From Phytoplasma sp041276565 (GTDB lineage: Bacteria > Bacillota_I > Bacilli_A > Acholeplasmatales > Acholeplasmataceae), in NCBI RefSeq assembly GCF_041276565.1, contig NZ_JBGGGR010000013.1, positions 1-7,823 of the forward strand: 7,823 nucleotides of DNA, given 5' to 3'. How positions within the stretch are numbered: the stretch's first letter is position 1; every line of letters starts with the position of its first letter. The position numbers and the translations under genes were made by a program. This document shows positions 1 through 7,691 of the stretch, one piece after another. The notes beneath the pieces were generated by a model. That model ran no database searches and was not told the origin of the DNA. It saw only the letters and a list, made by a program, of their open reading frames with translations.

Positions 1-94
1 ATTTTTTTAAAAAAATTATATTTAAAATCTAAAAAACAACGACATTTAATTTTAACATAAATTTTTAAAAAAGAATATTTTTTTTAAAAAAAAT

Positions 95-667
95 TTATTT
101 TTTTTTATTTAAAAAAATAAAAATATCATTTAATGAATATCCTTCAAAAAAATATTCAAAAATTTCATTAAAAATGGGGAAATTATTTAAAATAATTTCT
201 TTTTTTTGTGTTTCAAAAGGATTTAAAACATATTTATCCAAAGGCAAAGAATCATTATTGCCGACGCCTATTTTTAATCTTTTAAATTGATCTGTTTTTA
301 AAACTTCTATTATATTTTTAATTCCGTTATGTCCACCGTGGCGTCCTTTATTTTTTAATTTAAAAACACCTTCTTTTAAAGAAATATCATCATACACAAT
401 TAAAATATCTTCTATTTTTAATTGATAATTTTTCATAACTTCTTTCACAGCTGTTCCTGATAAATTCATATAAGTTTGAGGTTTAACTAATAAAATCTGA
501 GAATTTTTTTTTGTAGATTGATAAATGAAACTTGCAAATTTTTTTTTTAATTGAAAATTATTCTCTAATGTATTTTTTAAAAAAAAATCTATTGCCATAA
601 AACCTATATTATGTGGTGTATTATCAAAAATTAAACCTGGATTCCCTAAACCAAAAATAACTTTCAT
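95..667 (-). CDS. pth: Peptidyl-tRNA hydrolase (Pth)
   Basis: This enzyme cleaves the ester bond of peptidyl-tRNAs that drop off the ribosome early, so that the tRNA can be reused; it acts in the cytoplasm. The 190-residue protein has the usual full length for bacterial Pth. FGLGNPG lies at 5-11. N9, the catalytic H19, N68 (in KPQTYMNLSG, 62-71), D93 (in VYDDI) and N114 (in GRHGGHNG, 108-115) line up with the active-site and substrate-binding residues known from the E. coli enzyme. The start is secure: an in-frame TAA lies only one codon upstream of the ATG. Only a weak purine-rich ribosome site (GAAAG) precedes it. The gene ends in TAA. It lies 109 bp downstream of the P-type ATPase, separated from it by a strong terminator, so it probably has its own promoter. 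I found only a TATACT box at 712-717, with no matching -35 box. Confidence 0.97.
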   Translation of the reverse strand: MKVIFGLGNPGLIFDNTPHNIGFMAIDFFLKNTLENNFQLKKKFASFIYQSTKKNSQILLVKPQTYMNLSGTAVKEVMKNYQLKIEDILIVYDDISLKEGVFKLKNKGRHGGHNGIKNIIEVLKTDQFKRLKIGVGNNDSLPLDKYVLNPFETQKKEIILNNFPIFNEIFEYFFEGYSLNDIFIFLNKKK

Positions 668-722
668 TTTTTATTTTCTTTCATTGAATATATTAAATAT
701 TAAGTTTTTATAGTATAAAAAT

Positions 723-760
723 AAAAAAATGCTAATAAATTATTTTATTAACATTTTTTT
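723..760 (-). terminator. Rho-independent terminator after the P-type ATPase
   Basis: Two 17-base arms (723-739 and 744-760) surround a 4-base loop, 16 bp past the ATPase stop codon. Every position pairs in the minus-strand transcript; the single non-Watson-Crick position (732 with 751) is a G-U wobble there but a C-A mismatch in a plus-strand transcript. The 3' arm ends in seven U residues followed by more U. This strand asymmetry supports termination of the leftward ATPase transcript rather than of anything coming from the left. Confidence 0.82.
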
Positions 761-776
761 TAATTATTTTCATTTA

Positions 777-3596
777 TTATTCATAAATTTTATATATTAT
801 TTTATTTTTTTGTCTTTTGTTATTAATAAATTTATATAAAGTATCAAATAATAAAACTACCAAAATACAAGAGATTAAAGATAAATAATGTATAAATCCT
901 AAATCGATTGTTCCAAATGTTTTTCTTAAGCCTTCAAAAGATACCGTAACTAAAACAAAGAAAATTAATTCACATAAAATTCCAAAATATAAAAGTTTAT
1001 TTCTCTTATTATCTTTGCTCCAGAAATACCTTTTATCTGAACGACAAGCGAACACATTTCCTATTTGAGAGAAAATAACAGCTCCAAAAGCCATAGTAGA
1101 AGCTAATAAAAATCTATCTTCTGAAGCAAATTTTTTTAATGTGCCAGCTATTGCTGCACTTTTAACATCACTCAATAAAGTAGTTCCGTAAAAAGTTAAG
1201 AAGAATACTAAACCTAAAATACCTTCAACTATACCTAAAAAACCATAACTTCTTTTTAAAACTTTTTTATCTAATAAATGATCATCTTTAGTAATAGGTT
1301 TTTGTTCTAACAATTCTTTTTTAGGTTTTTCAGCTCCTAAAGCGATAGCCGGAATTAAATCGGTAACTAAATCTATAGCTAAAATTTGCATAACAGTTAA
1401 ATAAAGTGGAACGTTAAAAAGAGCCATAAAAATAATTGGGAAAATTTGTGGAATATTTGAACTAAATACATAAGTTATAAATTTTTTAATATTGTCATAA
1501 ATACCACGTGCTTCTAAAAGAGCATTTGGGATTGTAGAAAAATTATCATCTAATAAAATGATATCTGCTGCATTACGTGTAACATCTTTTCCAGATTTAC
1601 CCATAGCGATACCGATATGAGCTTCTTTCATAGCTAAAATATCATTGATTCCATCACCAATAACACCTACTATTTCTCCATTGCTACGATAAGCTTGTGT
1701 AATTCTTAATTTGTGTTTAGGAGTTGTACGAGAAAAAAATATCGGTACAGTAGTTTTTAAAGATTCCTGTAATTCTTCTTGTGACATTTGATCTATTTTA
1801 GTACCATTAATATCCAAATATTCATCATTTTCAATAATTCCTACTTGTCTACCGATAGAAACAGCTGTTGGACCGTAATCACCTGTAATAACAGTAATTT
1901 TTAAACCTGCTTTGTATAATTTTTTAACTGCTCCGTATACTTCCATTTTTGGAGGGTCGTAATTAACGAAGAATCCTAAGAAAACTAAATCTTTTTCTTC
2001 ATAATTTTTTTCAACGCTATCTATTTTTTTATAAGCGATCCCTAACATACGGTAACCTTTAATAGATAATTCTTCGTTTTGTTTTATAAAAGCATCTTTT
2101 TCTGCTTGTGTAAAAGGGCTAACTTTATCATGATCATATTTATAAATAGAATCATTTAAAATGATACTTGGCGCACCTTTAATAAAAACATATTTTTCAT
2201 TTAAATCGTAACTATCTTGAGATATATTTTTAACTAAAACACTCATTTTTTTGTTTTCAGAAGAAAAAGGAACTATTTTTTCAACATCAAAATTATTGAC
2301 AACGTTATCTTTTTGGAATCCGTATTTTCTAGCAGCTATTAATAAAGCTCCTTCGGCTGCATTTCCTATTATTTGTAATTTGCTTTTATCATTTTCGTCA
2401 TCAACTATATTAGTTTCAGAACAAACAGAAGCAGCAATTAACATTTTTTTTAATACTTTGTCATCACGTTTTTTGTTAAAATTGGTAAATTGACCTTCTT
2501 TTTCGAAACCATTACCAGTAATATCAGCAGAACCACCATTAAATAAAACTTTAGTACAAGTCAATTTATTTTCTGTTAATGTGCCTGTTTTATCAGTACA
2601 AATAACTGTAGCTGAATTTAAAGTTTCAACAAAAAATAATTTTTTAATTAAAGCTTTTTTCTTAGCCATTCTTTGAGAACCAATAGCTAAACTTAAATTA
2701 ATAGTCGGTAATAATCCTTCTGGTATATTAGCTACTAACATTCCTAATGAAACAGTAATAGCACCCATCCAATATCTATCATCACGAGGAAAACGCCATA
2801 AACAAATAATAAAAACTACTAATGTTAAAGATAAAGCGATAGTACTAATAACTTTAATAACTTTATGAATCTCTTTTTCAAGAGTACTTATACCTTTGTC
2901 GATTTCCTCTGATAAATTTGAAATTTCACCAATTTGAGTATTTTCTGCAATCGAATAAACGATAGCTTTAGCACTTCCTTGAGTAACCGTAGCTCCAGCG
3001 AAGACTAAATTAGGAATTTCAGCGACAACATCATTATCGTTTTTATTAATTTCAGCAGTACGATTTAAAGGAACCGTTTCACCGGTTAAAATAGAATTAT
3101 CAACATAAAAATCATTGGCTTCAATTATTCTTGCATCAGCAGGTACTACAGCACCAGCGTCTAAAAAGATAATATCACCAATGGTTAAATTTATAACATC
3201 AATAAATTCTACTTTATTGTTACGATAAACTTGAATCTTTTTAGGAATCATATCACCTAAAGAAGATAAAATTTTTTCAGCTTTATACTCTTGGATGAAA
3301 GAGAAAATACCATTAATAAATATAACTGTTAAAATGGCTATTCCTATTTCTTTTTCCTTAATTATAAAAGCTAATGTACCTGAAACTAATAATAAAATTG
3401 CAAACATTGAAGTAAATTGTTTTACTATTTGTTTCACAAAATTAAATTTTTTACCTGATTTAATAAAATTTAAACCATATTTAGAATATCTTTTTTGAAC
3501 TTCCTCATCGTCTAAACCTTCGTAATTGGTATCATAACGTTTGAAAGCTTCTTCTAAAGATAAACTACTTATTTCTAAAAGCTCTTTATTTTCCAT
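777..3596 (-). CDS. P-type cation-transporting ATPase, P2 type with Na+/K+-ATPase-like ion site
   Basis: This is an ATP-driven cation pump in the cytoplasmic membrane. The 939 residues give the full P2 layout: an N-terminal cation-ATPase region (about 8-75), M1-M2 (about 62-102), an actuator domain with TGET (171-174), M3-M4 (about 247-296), the phosphorylation site DKTGT (335-339, acceptor D335), a nucleotide-binding domain with KGAP (473-476), the TGD and GDGIND hinge motifs (571-573, 647-652), then six C-terminal membrane segments. M4 reads VANIPEGLL, M5 SSNIPQ (712-717) and M6 IDLVTD (741-746, with D742 and D746). These match Na+/K+-ATPase positions E327, S775, N776, D804 and D808, but the E779 position is Q717. 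M8 has Q844 and N847 (QIGNVFACR). Mg2+-importing MgtA or Ca2+ pumps are therefore less likely, although phytoplasma genomes often label such genes mgtA. The transported ion is not proven. An in-frame TAA five codons upstream supports this ATG. No beta-subunit-like gene is nearby. Confidence 0.95.
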   Translation of the reverse strand: MENKELLEISSLSLEEAFKRYDTNYEGLDDEEVQKRYSKYGLNFIKSGKKFNFVKQIVKQFTSMFAILLLVSGTLAFIIKEKEIGIAILTVIFINGIFSFIQEYKAEKILSSLGDMIPKKIQVYRNNKVEFIDVINLTIGDIIFLDAGAVVPADARIIEANDFYVDNSILTGETVPLNRTAEINKNDNDVVAEIPNLVFAGATVTQGSAKAIVYSIAENTQIGEISNLSEEIDKGISTLEKEIHKVIKVISTIALSLTLVVFIICLWRFPRDDRYWMGAITVSLGMLVANIPEGLLPTINLSLAIGSQRMAKKKALIKKLFFVETLNSATVICTDKTGTLTENKLTCTKVLFNGGSADITGNGFEKEGQFTNFNKKRDDKVLKKMLIAASVCSETNIVDDENDKSKLQIIGNAAEGALLIAARKYGFQKDNVVNNFDVEKIVPFSSENKKMSVLVKNISQDSYDLNEKYVFIKGAPSIILNDSIYKYDHDKVSPFTQAEKDAFIKQNEELSIKGYRMLGIAYKKIDSVEKNYEEKDLVFLGFFVNYDPPKMEVYGAVKKLYKAGLKITVITGDYGPTAVSIGRQVGIIENDEYLDINGTKIDQMSQEELQESLKTTVPIFFSRTTPKHKLRITQAYRSNGEIVGVIGDGINDILAMKEAHIGIAMGKSGKDVTRNAADIILLDDNFSTIPNALLEARGIYDNIKKFITYVFSSNIPQIFPIIFMALFNVPLYLTVMQILAIDLVTDLIPAIALGAEKPKKELLEQKPITKDDHLLDKKVLKRSYGFLGIVEGILGLVFFLTFYGTTLLSDVKSAAIAGTLKKFASEDRFLLASTMAFGAVIFSQIGNVFACRSDKRYFWSKDNKRNKLLYFGILCELIFFVLVTVSFEGLRKTFGTIDLGFIHYLSLISCILVVLLFDTLYKFINNKRQKNKIIYKIYE

Positions 3597-3611
3597 AATG
3601 TTTTCTAATTA

Positions 3612-3630
3612 CCTTTTTTTTAAAAAAAAA
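3612..3630 (-). promoter_or_regulatory. Ribosome-binding site beside a T/A self-complementary tract (ATPase leader)
   Basis: In the ATPase leader the best Shine-Dalgarno match is AAAGG (plus-strand 3612-3616), about 15 bases before the ATG, which is longer than usual. It adjoins a run that reads T9 then A8 in the transcript (plus-strand 3614-3630). The U and A runs can pair, and this would hide part of the AAAGG. The sequence shows the complementarity; any effect on translation is a guess, and such runs are common at this base composition. Confidence 0.35.
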
Positions 3631-3658
3631 TTATAAAATTTAAAAATTATTCTTATTT

Positions 3659-3686
3659 AATATATATTAAAATAATTTTTTGTCAA
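3659..3686 (-). promoter_or_regulatory. Sigma-70-type promoter of the P-type ATPase gene
   Basis: On the minus strand a perfect -35 hexamer TTGACA (3686-3681) is followed, after 16 bp, by TATATT (3664-3659; five of six consensus bases). Transcription would start near 3652, giving a leader of about 55 bases. TTGACA contains two G/C bases, so a chance match is less likely here than for an AT-only box. It implies that the ATPase is transcribed separately from valS. Confidence 0.65.
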
Positions 3687-3718
3687 CTAATGTTAATGAT
3701 ATGTTGTAAAAACAGGAA

Positions 3719-3759
3719 TTTTTATATATAACAAATTTTTCATCTATTATATATAAAAA
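3719..3759. repeat. 13-bp perfect inverted repeat, all A/T, in the valS-ATPase spacer
   Basis: The arms 3719-3731 (TTTTTATATATAA) and 3747-3759 are exact reverse complements around a 15-base spacer. The structure lies 28 bp beyond the valS stop and just upstream of the ATPase -35 box. On the minus strand the second arm is followed by TTCCTG rather than a U run, so it is not a canonical terminator. It could be a weak transcript-end hairpin, an operator-like site, or chance in very AT-rich DNA. Confidence 0.4.
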
Positions 3760-3787
3760 ATATAAAATTAAAAAAAACAATAATAAA

Positions 3788-6370
3788 TCAAATTATATTA
3801 TTATTTTTTATTAAATTTTCATATTTTTTTAAATATTCTGCATACTTATTTTTTTCTTCTTGGATTTTCCATTTACTGGCTTTTTCTAAAAAAGACTTGT
3901 TTTTTAAAATTTTTTCACTTCTTTTAATTTCTTCTAAAAGAAGTTCTTTTTGTTTGAAGAAATTTTTTTGTATTTCTGTTTTATTATTTGTTGTTAAAAA
4001 ATCTTTATCTACGAAAACAAGAACATTTTTTTCGGAATATAAATAAAAATAATTTTCATCAACAATATTTTTTGAAATGATTTCAATTTGTTCTGTTTGA
4101 AAAAAATTTTTTAAAGTAGTTAAAAAAACTTCCAATTCAGGAACTGAAATGACAGATGTTTTTATATAAATCTTAGGTAATCTTTTTTTATCAATTTGAT
4201 GAGTGATTTTCCAATTCCGGATTTTAACAATTATTTTTTTTAAAATTTGGAATTTATCAAAATCTTTTTTATCAAAATAATTTATTCGAGGCCAAGGAGA
4301 ATGCAAAATAGACTCGTTAAAAGTTAATTGTTCGTAAATAGCGTCCGTTAAAAAAGGTATAAAAGGATGTAAAAATTTTAAAATATTTTTAAAAACAAAA
4401 AGTAAAAATTTTTGAGTATTTAAATTCACTTGAGGTTTTTTAAAAAACATTTTTAAAAATTCTAAATACCAATTTCCGAATTCTTCCCAAACGAAATGAT
4501 ATAATAACTCGCCTATTAAATTAAATTCATAACCTTTATATAACCGATCTATTTGAGAATTTAATTCCGATAATTGAAACAATAAAGCTTTTTCTGGGAA
4601 AAGTAATAAATTTTCTTCGAAATCTGTTTCTTTTGTGTATAAATTCATTTGAATAAAACGACTTATGTTCCAAATTTTATTAATAAAATTAGAACTGTTG
4701 ATTAGTTTTTGTTTATCGAAAAATAAATCTGTTCCGTTAGAAACACTGGTAGTTAAATACCATCTTAAAGCATCTATTCCGTATTCTTCGATAATTGTTT
4801 CTGGTAAAATCCCATTTCCTTTTGATTTAGACATTTTTTGACCTTCATGATCTCTTACTAAACCATGTAATAAAATATTTTTAAAAGGGATTTTTTTAGT
4901 AAAATGAATACTTTGTAAAAACATTTTAGTTACCCAAAAACTTAAAATATCGTAACCAGTTACTAGTAAATCGAATGGAAAACGTCTTTTAAATAAAGAA
5001 TCTTTTTGTTGATTTTCAAAATCTAAAGTAATCAATGGCCATAAGGAAGAAGAAAACCAAGTATCTAATACGTCATCATCTCTTTTGAAACCATCACCAG
5101 GATCATCGATTTGAGCTTTAATTTGATCACCTTTATACCAAATAGGAATAGGATGGCCCCACCATAATTGACGAGAAATACACCAATCATCAATAGTTTC
5201 TAACCAGCTATTAAAATTTTTGTGGAATCTATTAGGAAAAAAATGAGCTTCATTTTGTTTTAAAACTAAGTGTGCTAATTCTTTGGATTTTAAAAACCAT
5301 TGTAAAGATACTCTATGTTCGATAATAGAATCGGAAATAGTTGAAAAACCAACCATATGTTCGTAATCTTCTATTTTAGAAACTAAACCCACTTGAGTTA
5401 AATCATCGATTAATTTTTGACGACATTCTGAAATACTTAAATTTTTGTATTTTTGAGCTATTTCTTTCATAGTGCCATCTTTATTAATACATAAAACAAC
5501 TTTTAAATTGTTTTTTTTTCCAATTTGAAAATCATTTTCATCATGAGCAGGAGTTACTTTGACTACTCCTGTACCAAATTCCATATCAACTGTTTTATCG
5601 CTAATAACATCGATAACAGAATTAGTAGAAGGAACAATAACTTTTTTTTCTATTAAATGCTTATATCTCTTATCTTGAGGATTAACAGCTAAAGCTTGGT
5701 CACCAAAAAGAGTTTCTGGTCTGGTTGTAGCGACTTCTAAAAAATTTTTTTCATCATCAACTAAAAAATATTTTAAATAAAAAAGTTTATCTTTTCTTTT
5801 TTTATAATTAACTTCTATATTAGATATAGTAGTTTGAAGAACAGAATCCCAATTAATAATTTTATAATCTCGATAAATCAAATTATCTTTATATAATTTA
5901 ATAAAAACTTTTCCTACTATCTCTTGAGAAAATGTATCTAAAGTAAATTTTTCGTATTCATAGTCTAAAAACAAACCTATTTGAGACCATTGTTTACGAA
6001 TGCTATTAGAATATTCATTCTTCCATAAATAAGCATATTTTAAAAAAGTTTCTTTAGTTAAAGTTTGATCTAAAAAACCTTTTTCTTTTAATTTTTGTTT
6101 TATTTTGGCCTGAGTAGCAATTCCAGCATGATCCATTCCAGGAATAAAAAGAACATCATAACCTAACATTTTTTTATTTCTTATAACAATATCTTGTAAA
6201 ACATTGTTCCAAGCATGTCCTAAATGTAGATATCCTGTAATATTTGGAGGAGGTATAAGAATAGTAAAAGTTTTCTTATCTAAATTATTTTCTGTTTTGA
6301 AATAATTTTTATTTAACCAATTTTGATATCTATCTTTTTCGATTAATTTAAAACGATAACTAGATTTCAT
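3788..6370 (-). CDS. valS: Valyl-tRNA synthetase (ValS)
   Basis: This cytoplasmic class I enzyme attaches valine to tRNA(Val) and hydrolyses wrongly formed Thr-tRNA(Val). At 860 residues it is near the short end of the family. The N-terminal Rossmann part carries PPPNITGYLHLGH (40-52), containing the HIGH-type motif HLGH. The inserted editing (CP1) domain shows TTRPET (215-220) and GTGVVKVTPAHDENDF (266-281). The ValS-type block WCISRQLWWGHPIPIWY (396-412) and DVLDTWFSSSLWP (433-445) follow, then KMSKS (512-516). The anticodon-binding helical domain includes WEEFGNWYLEFLK (628-640), and a Lys/Glu-rich C-terminal coiled coil (about 795-858) is the usual tRNA-binding arm. The start fits the family's N-terminus; an in-frame TAA lies 11 codons upstream with no ATG, GTG or TTG between. 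No good Shine-Dalgarno lies close to the ATG; an AGGA is about 27 bases away. The stop is TGA. It follows engB after 89 bp. Confidence 0.97.
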   Translation of the reverse strand: MKSSYRFKLIEKDRYQNWLNKNYFKTENNLDKKTFTILIPPPNITGYLHLGHAWNNVLQDIVIRNKKMLGYDVLFIPGMDHAGIATQAKIKQKLKEKGFLDQTLTKETFLKYAYLWKNEYSNSIRKQWSQIGLFLDYEYEKFTLDTFSQEIVGKVFIKLYKDNLIYRDYKIINWDSVLQTTISNIEVNYKKRKDKLFYLKYFLVDDEKNFLEVATTRPETLFGDQALAVNPQDKRYKHLIEKKVIVPSTNSVIDVISDKTVDMEFGTGVVKVTPAHDENDFQIGKKNNLKVVLCINKDGTMKEIAQKYKNLSISECRQKLIDDLTQVGLVSKIEDYEHMVGFSTISDSIIEHRVSLQWFLKSKELAHLVLKQNEAHFFPNRFHKNFNSWLETIDDWCISRQLWWGHPIPIWYKGDQIKAQIDDPGDGFKRDDDVLDTWFSSSLWPLITLDFENQQKDSLFKRRFPFDLLVTGYDILSFWVTKMFLQSIHFTKKIPFKNILLHGLVRDHEGQKMSKSKGNGILPETIIEEYGIDALRWYLTTSVSNGTDLFFDKQKLINSSNFINKIWNISRFIQMNLYTKETDFEENLLLFPEKALLFQLSELNSQIDRLYKGYEFNLIGELLYHFVWEEFGNWYLEFLKMFFKKPQVNLNTQKFLLFVFKNILKFLHPFIPFLTDAIYEQLTFNESILHSPWPRINYFDKKDFDKFQILKKIIVKIRNWKITHQIDKKRLPKIYIKTSVISVPELEVFLTTLKNFFQTEQIEIISKNIVDENYFYLYSEKNVLVFVDKDFLTTNNKTEIQKNFFKQKELLLEEIKRSEKILKNKSFLEKASKWKIQEEKNKYAEYLKKYENLIKNNNII

Positions 6371-6417
6371 AATATATGTTTTTATTTTATTTAATCCTAA
6401 TTATTATTTATTCGATT

Positions 6418-6447
6418 TATATAAAAATAAAAAATTTAATAAATCAA
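6418..6447 (-). promoter_or_regulatory. Possible weak promoter for valS
   Basis: On the minus strand TTGATT (6447-6442; four of six) is followed after 18 bp by TATATA (6423-6418; four of six), about 48 bp before the valS start. Such boxes arise easily in AT-rich spacers. The short gap and lack of a terminator after engB make read-through from engB at least as likely. Confidence 0.25.
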
Positions 6448-6459
6448 TTCAAATAATTT

Positions 6460-7047
6460 TTATATTCTTTCATAAATAAGATCAATAATAAGATCCATTC
6501 CTTCCTTTTTTTTGCAAGATAATAAGTAAATTTGAGGTTTACGTGAATATTCTAAATTATTAAAAACTTGTTCTATTTGTTTTAATCTATTATTAATTTT
6601 ATTTAACAAAACTTTATCTTTTTTATTCAAAATCAAAACAGGTTGTAGAGAAGATTCATTTAATTTTTGATATATTTCTAAATCTAAAGAAGTAGGTCCT
6701 ACTTTAAAATCTATTAATTGAAAAATAATCTTAATAGCTGAATTATTTTTTAAAAAATTATTTATCATAAAAACAACATTTTTTTTTATTTGTAAATTTT
6801 TTTTCATATAACCATAACCAGGAGAATCTACTAAATAAAAATCATTATTCAATAAAAAATAATTTAAAGTAATTGTTTTTCCTGGAGTTTTAGAAACGAA
6901 AGCTAATTTTTTATTATTAGTTAAAAAATTAATAAAAGAACTTTTACCAACATTACTTCTTCCTATCAAAAAAACTTCTGATAATTGAGGCAAAGGACGA
7001 TCTTTTAAATCAGTAATACTTTTGGTAAAAACAGATTTAACAATCAT
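6460..7047 (-). CDS. engB: Ribosome biogenesis GTPase EngB (YihA/YsxC)
   Basis: EngB is an essential small GTPase in many bacteria and is needed for late assembly of the 50S ribosomal subunit. The 195 residues match the normal length. All G motifs can be read: G1 GRSNVGKS (29-36), G2 in TPGKT (54-58), G3 DSPGYG (74-79; most family members have DLPGYG), G4 NKKD (141-144; TKxD is usual in this family) and G5 near SCK (177-179). The segment TPGKTITLNYFLLN is typical of this family and separates it from Era and Der. A good ribosome site AAAGGG (plus-strand 7058-7063) sits 10 bases before the ATG, and a promoter with a perfect TATAAT lies about 45 bp upstream. It is the first gene of the leftward series, with valS 89 bp downstream. 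The stop codon is TAA. Confidence 0.96.
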   Translation of the reverse strand: MIVKSVFTKSITDLKDRPLPQLSEVFLIGRSNVGKSSFINFLTNNKKLAFVSKTPGKTITLNYFLLNNDFYLVDSPGYGYMKKNLQIKKNVVFMINNFLKNNSAIKIIFQLIDFKVGPTSLDLEIYQKLNESSLQPVLILNKKDKVLLNKINNRLKQIEQVFNNLEYSRKPQIYLLSCKKKEGMDLIIDLIYERI

Positions 7048-7092
7048 TATATATTTTCCCTTTTGTTATATAAATTTATCATAATATTAATA

Positions 7093-7121
7093 ATTATATA
7101 TCAAAATAATTTTTTATACAA
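7093..7121 (-). promoter_or_regulatory. Sigma-70-type promoter of engB
   Basis: On the minus strand TTGTAT (7121-7116; only the TTG core matches consensus) is separated by exactly 17 bp from a perfect TATAAT (7098-7093). The predicted start near 7086 leaves a leader of about 40 bases containing the AAAGGG ribosome site. It is well placed to drive engB and, by read-through, valS. A perfect -10 box alone is weak evidence in this base composition; the spacing and position raise confidence. Confidence 0.55.
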
Positions 7122-7165
7122 TAATTTATTTATTAATAAAATAAATTAATCATAAATAATGGGTT

Positions 7166-7207
7166 TAAACCATCAAAACCGTACCACTAAGAAAGTCCCT
7201 CATTTGA
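7166..7207 (+). repeat. Direct repeat, copy 1 of a ~42-bp diverged element
   Basis: Aligned by eye to 7692-7732, this copy shares TRAACC, AAAACC, GTACC, CT, AAGTCCC and TTTGA in the same order: about 32 identical of 40 aligned bases with three single-base gaps. Many shared positions are G or C, which are scarce here, so chance similarity is unlikely. Its left edge overlaps the perfect palindrome GGTTTAAACC (7162-7171). Strand is given only as the reading direction. Function is unknown. Confidence 0.6.
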
Positions 7208-7470
7208 TTCCAAAAAAACAATTTGTTTAAAATTAAAAGGTTGATTTCAAGTATTTAAACCACAAATATTTTTAATAGAGGATTGCTTAAAAAGCCAAGT
7301 AATATCTTTCTGATATCTACTTTAACCCAGTAAAAAACTATCTGACTCTTTATAAAACAGAAAAACAACTAAAAAAAGAAATAAAATTAAAGAAGCAAAT
7401 ATAAAAAAATTTTTAAATTAAAAAAAGAGAAAAAAATGAACCAAAAATCAAATAATGAAATTGATATTTT

Positions 7471-7493
7471 TGAACCATTTATTTGGTACTCTT
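7471..7493 (+). repeat. Possible third, weak copy of the repeat
   Basis: TGAACC (7471-7476), an 8-base gap, GGTAC (7485-7489) and then CTT repeat the spacing of the left half of the copy at 7692. The AAGTCCC half is absent. With so few matching bases it may be coincidence. Confidence 0.25.
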
Positions 7494-7691
7494 AAAAAAA
7501 AGTTTTAATTCATAAAAGATTGAACCGAACTATTTATTACTTTTGCTATAACACAAAAAATAAAATAAATTTAGGATAATACTCAAAATTATTTTTAAAA
7601 ATTAGTAGATTGGCTTAATTATCGGAAAAAAATAAGAATATAAGATATTTTTATTAATTTATATAAAAAAAAGAAAAAATTTAAATTGTAC

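Noticed and set aside
67..90. A6/T-run hairpin downstream of pth as a terminator
   Set aside because: The pairing is only short homopolymer runs, which are everywhere in this spacer; no distinct stem can be supported.
707..717. TATACT/TATAAA boxes as the pth promoter
   Set aside because: No -35 hexamer better than chance is found 15-19 bp upstream, since that space is taken by the terminator's U run and stem.
2251..2493. 80-codon plus-strand open frame opposite the ATPase
   Set aside because: It lies wholly inside the conserved nucleotide-binding region of the ATPase on the other strand and has no ribosome site or recognisable domain.
3295..3498. 67-codon plus-strand open frame opposite the ATPase N-terminal region
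   Set aside because: It is antisense to conserved membrane and N-terminal segments of the ATPase; its hydrophobic content mirrors the coding strand.
6410..6448. Imperfect inverted repeat (GATTTAT/ATAAATC) in the engB-valS spacer as a terminator
   Set aside because: The stem is only 7 bp plus a bulged extension, the loop is 18 bases, and no U run follows on the minus strand.
7181..7200. AAGAAAGTCCC resembling the GAGGAAAGTCC core of RNase P RNA
   Set aside because: No other conserved RNase P RNA blocks follow in the next 350 bases, and the same AAGTCCC recurs in the direct repeat at 7692-7732.
7436..7495. 19-codon plus-strand frame (MNQKSNNEIDIFEPFIWYS) with AGAGA upstream
   Set aside because: The purine-rich stretch is part of a long A-rich run, the peptide has no known relative that I can name, and 19 codons are not evidence of a gene.
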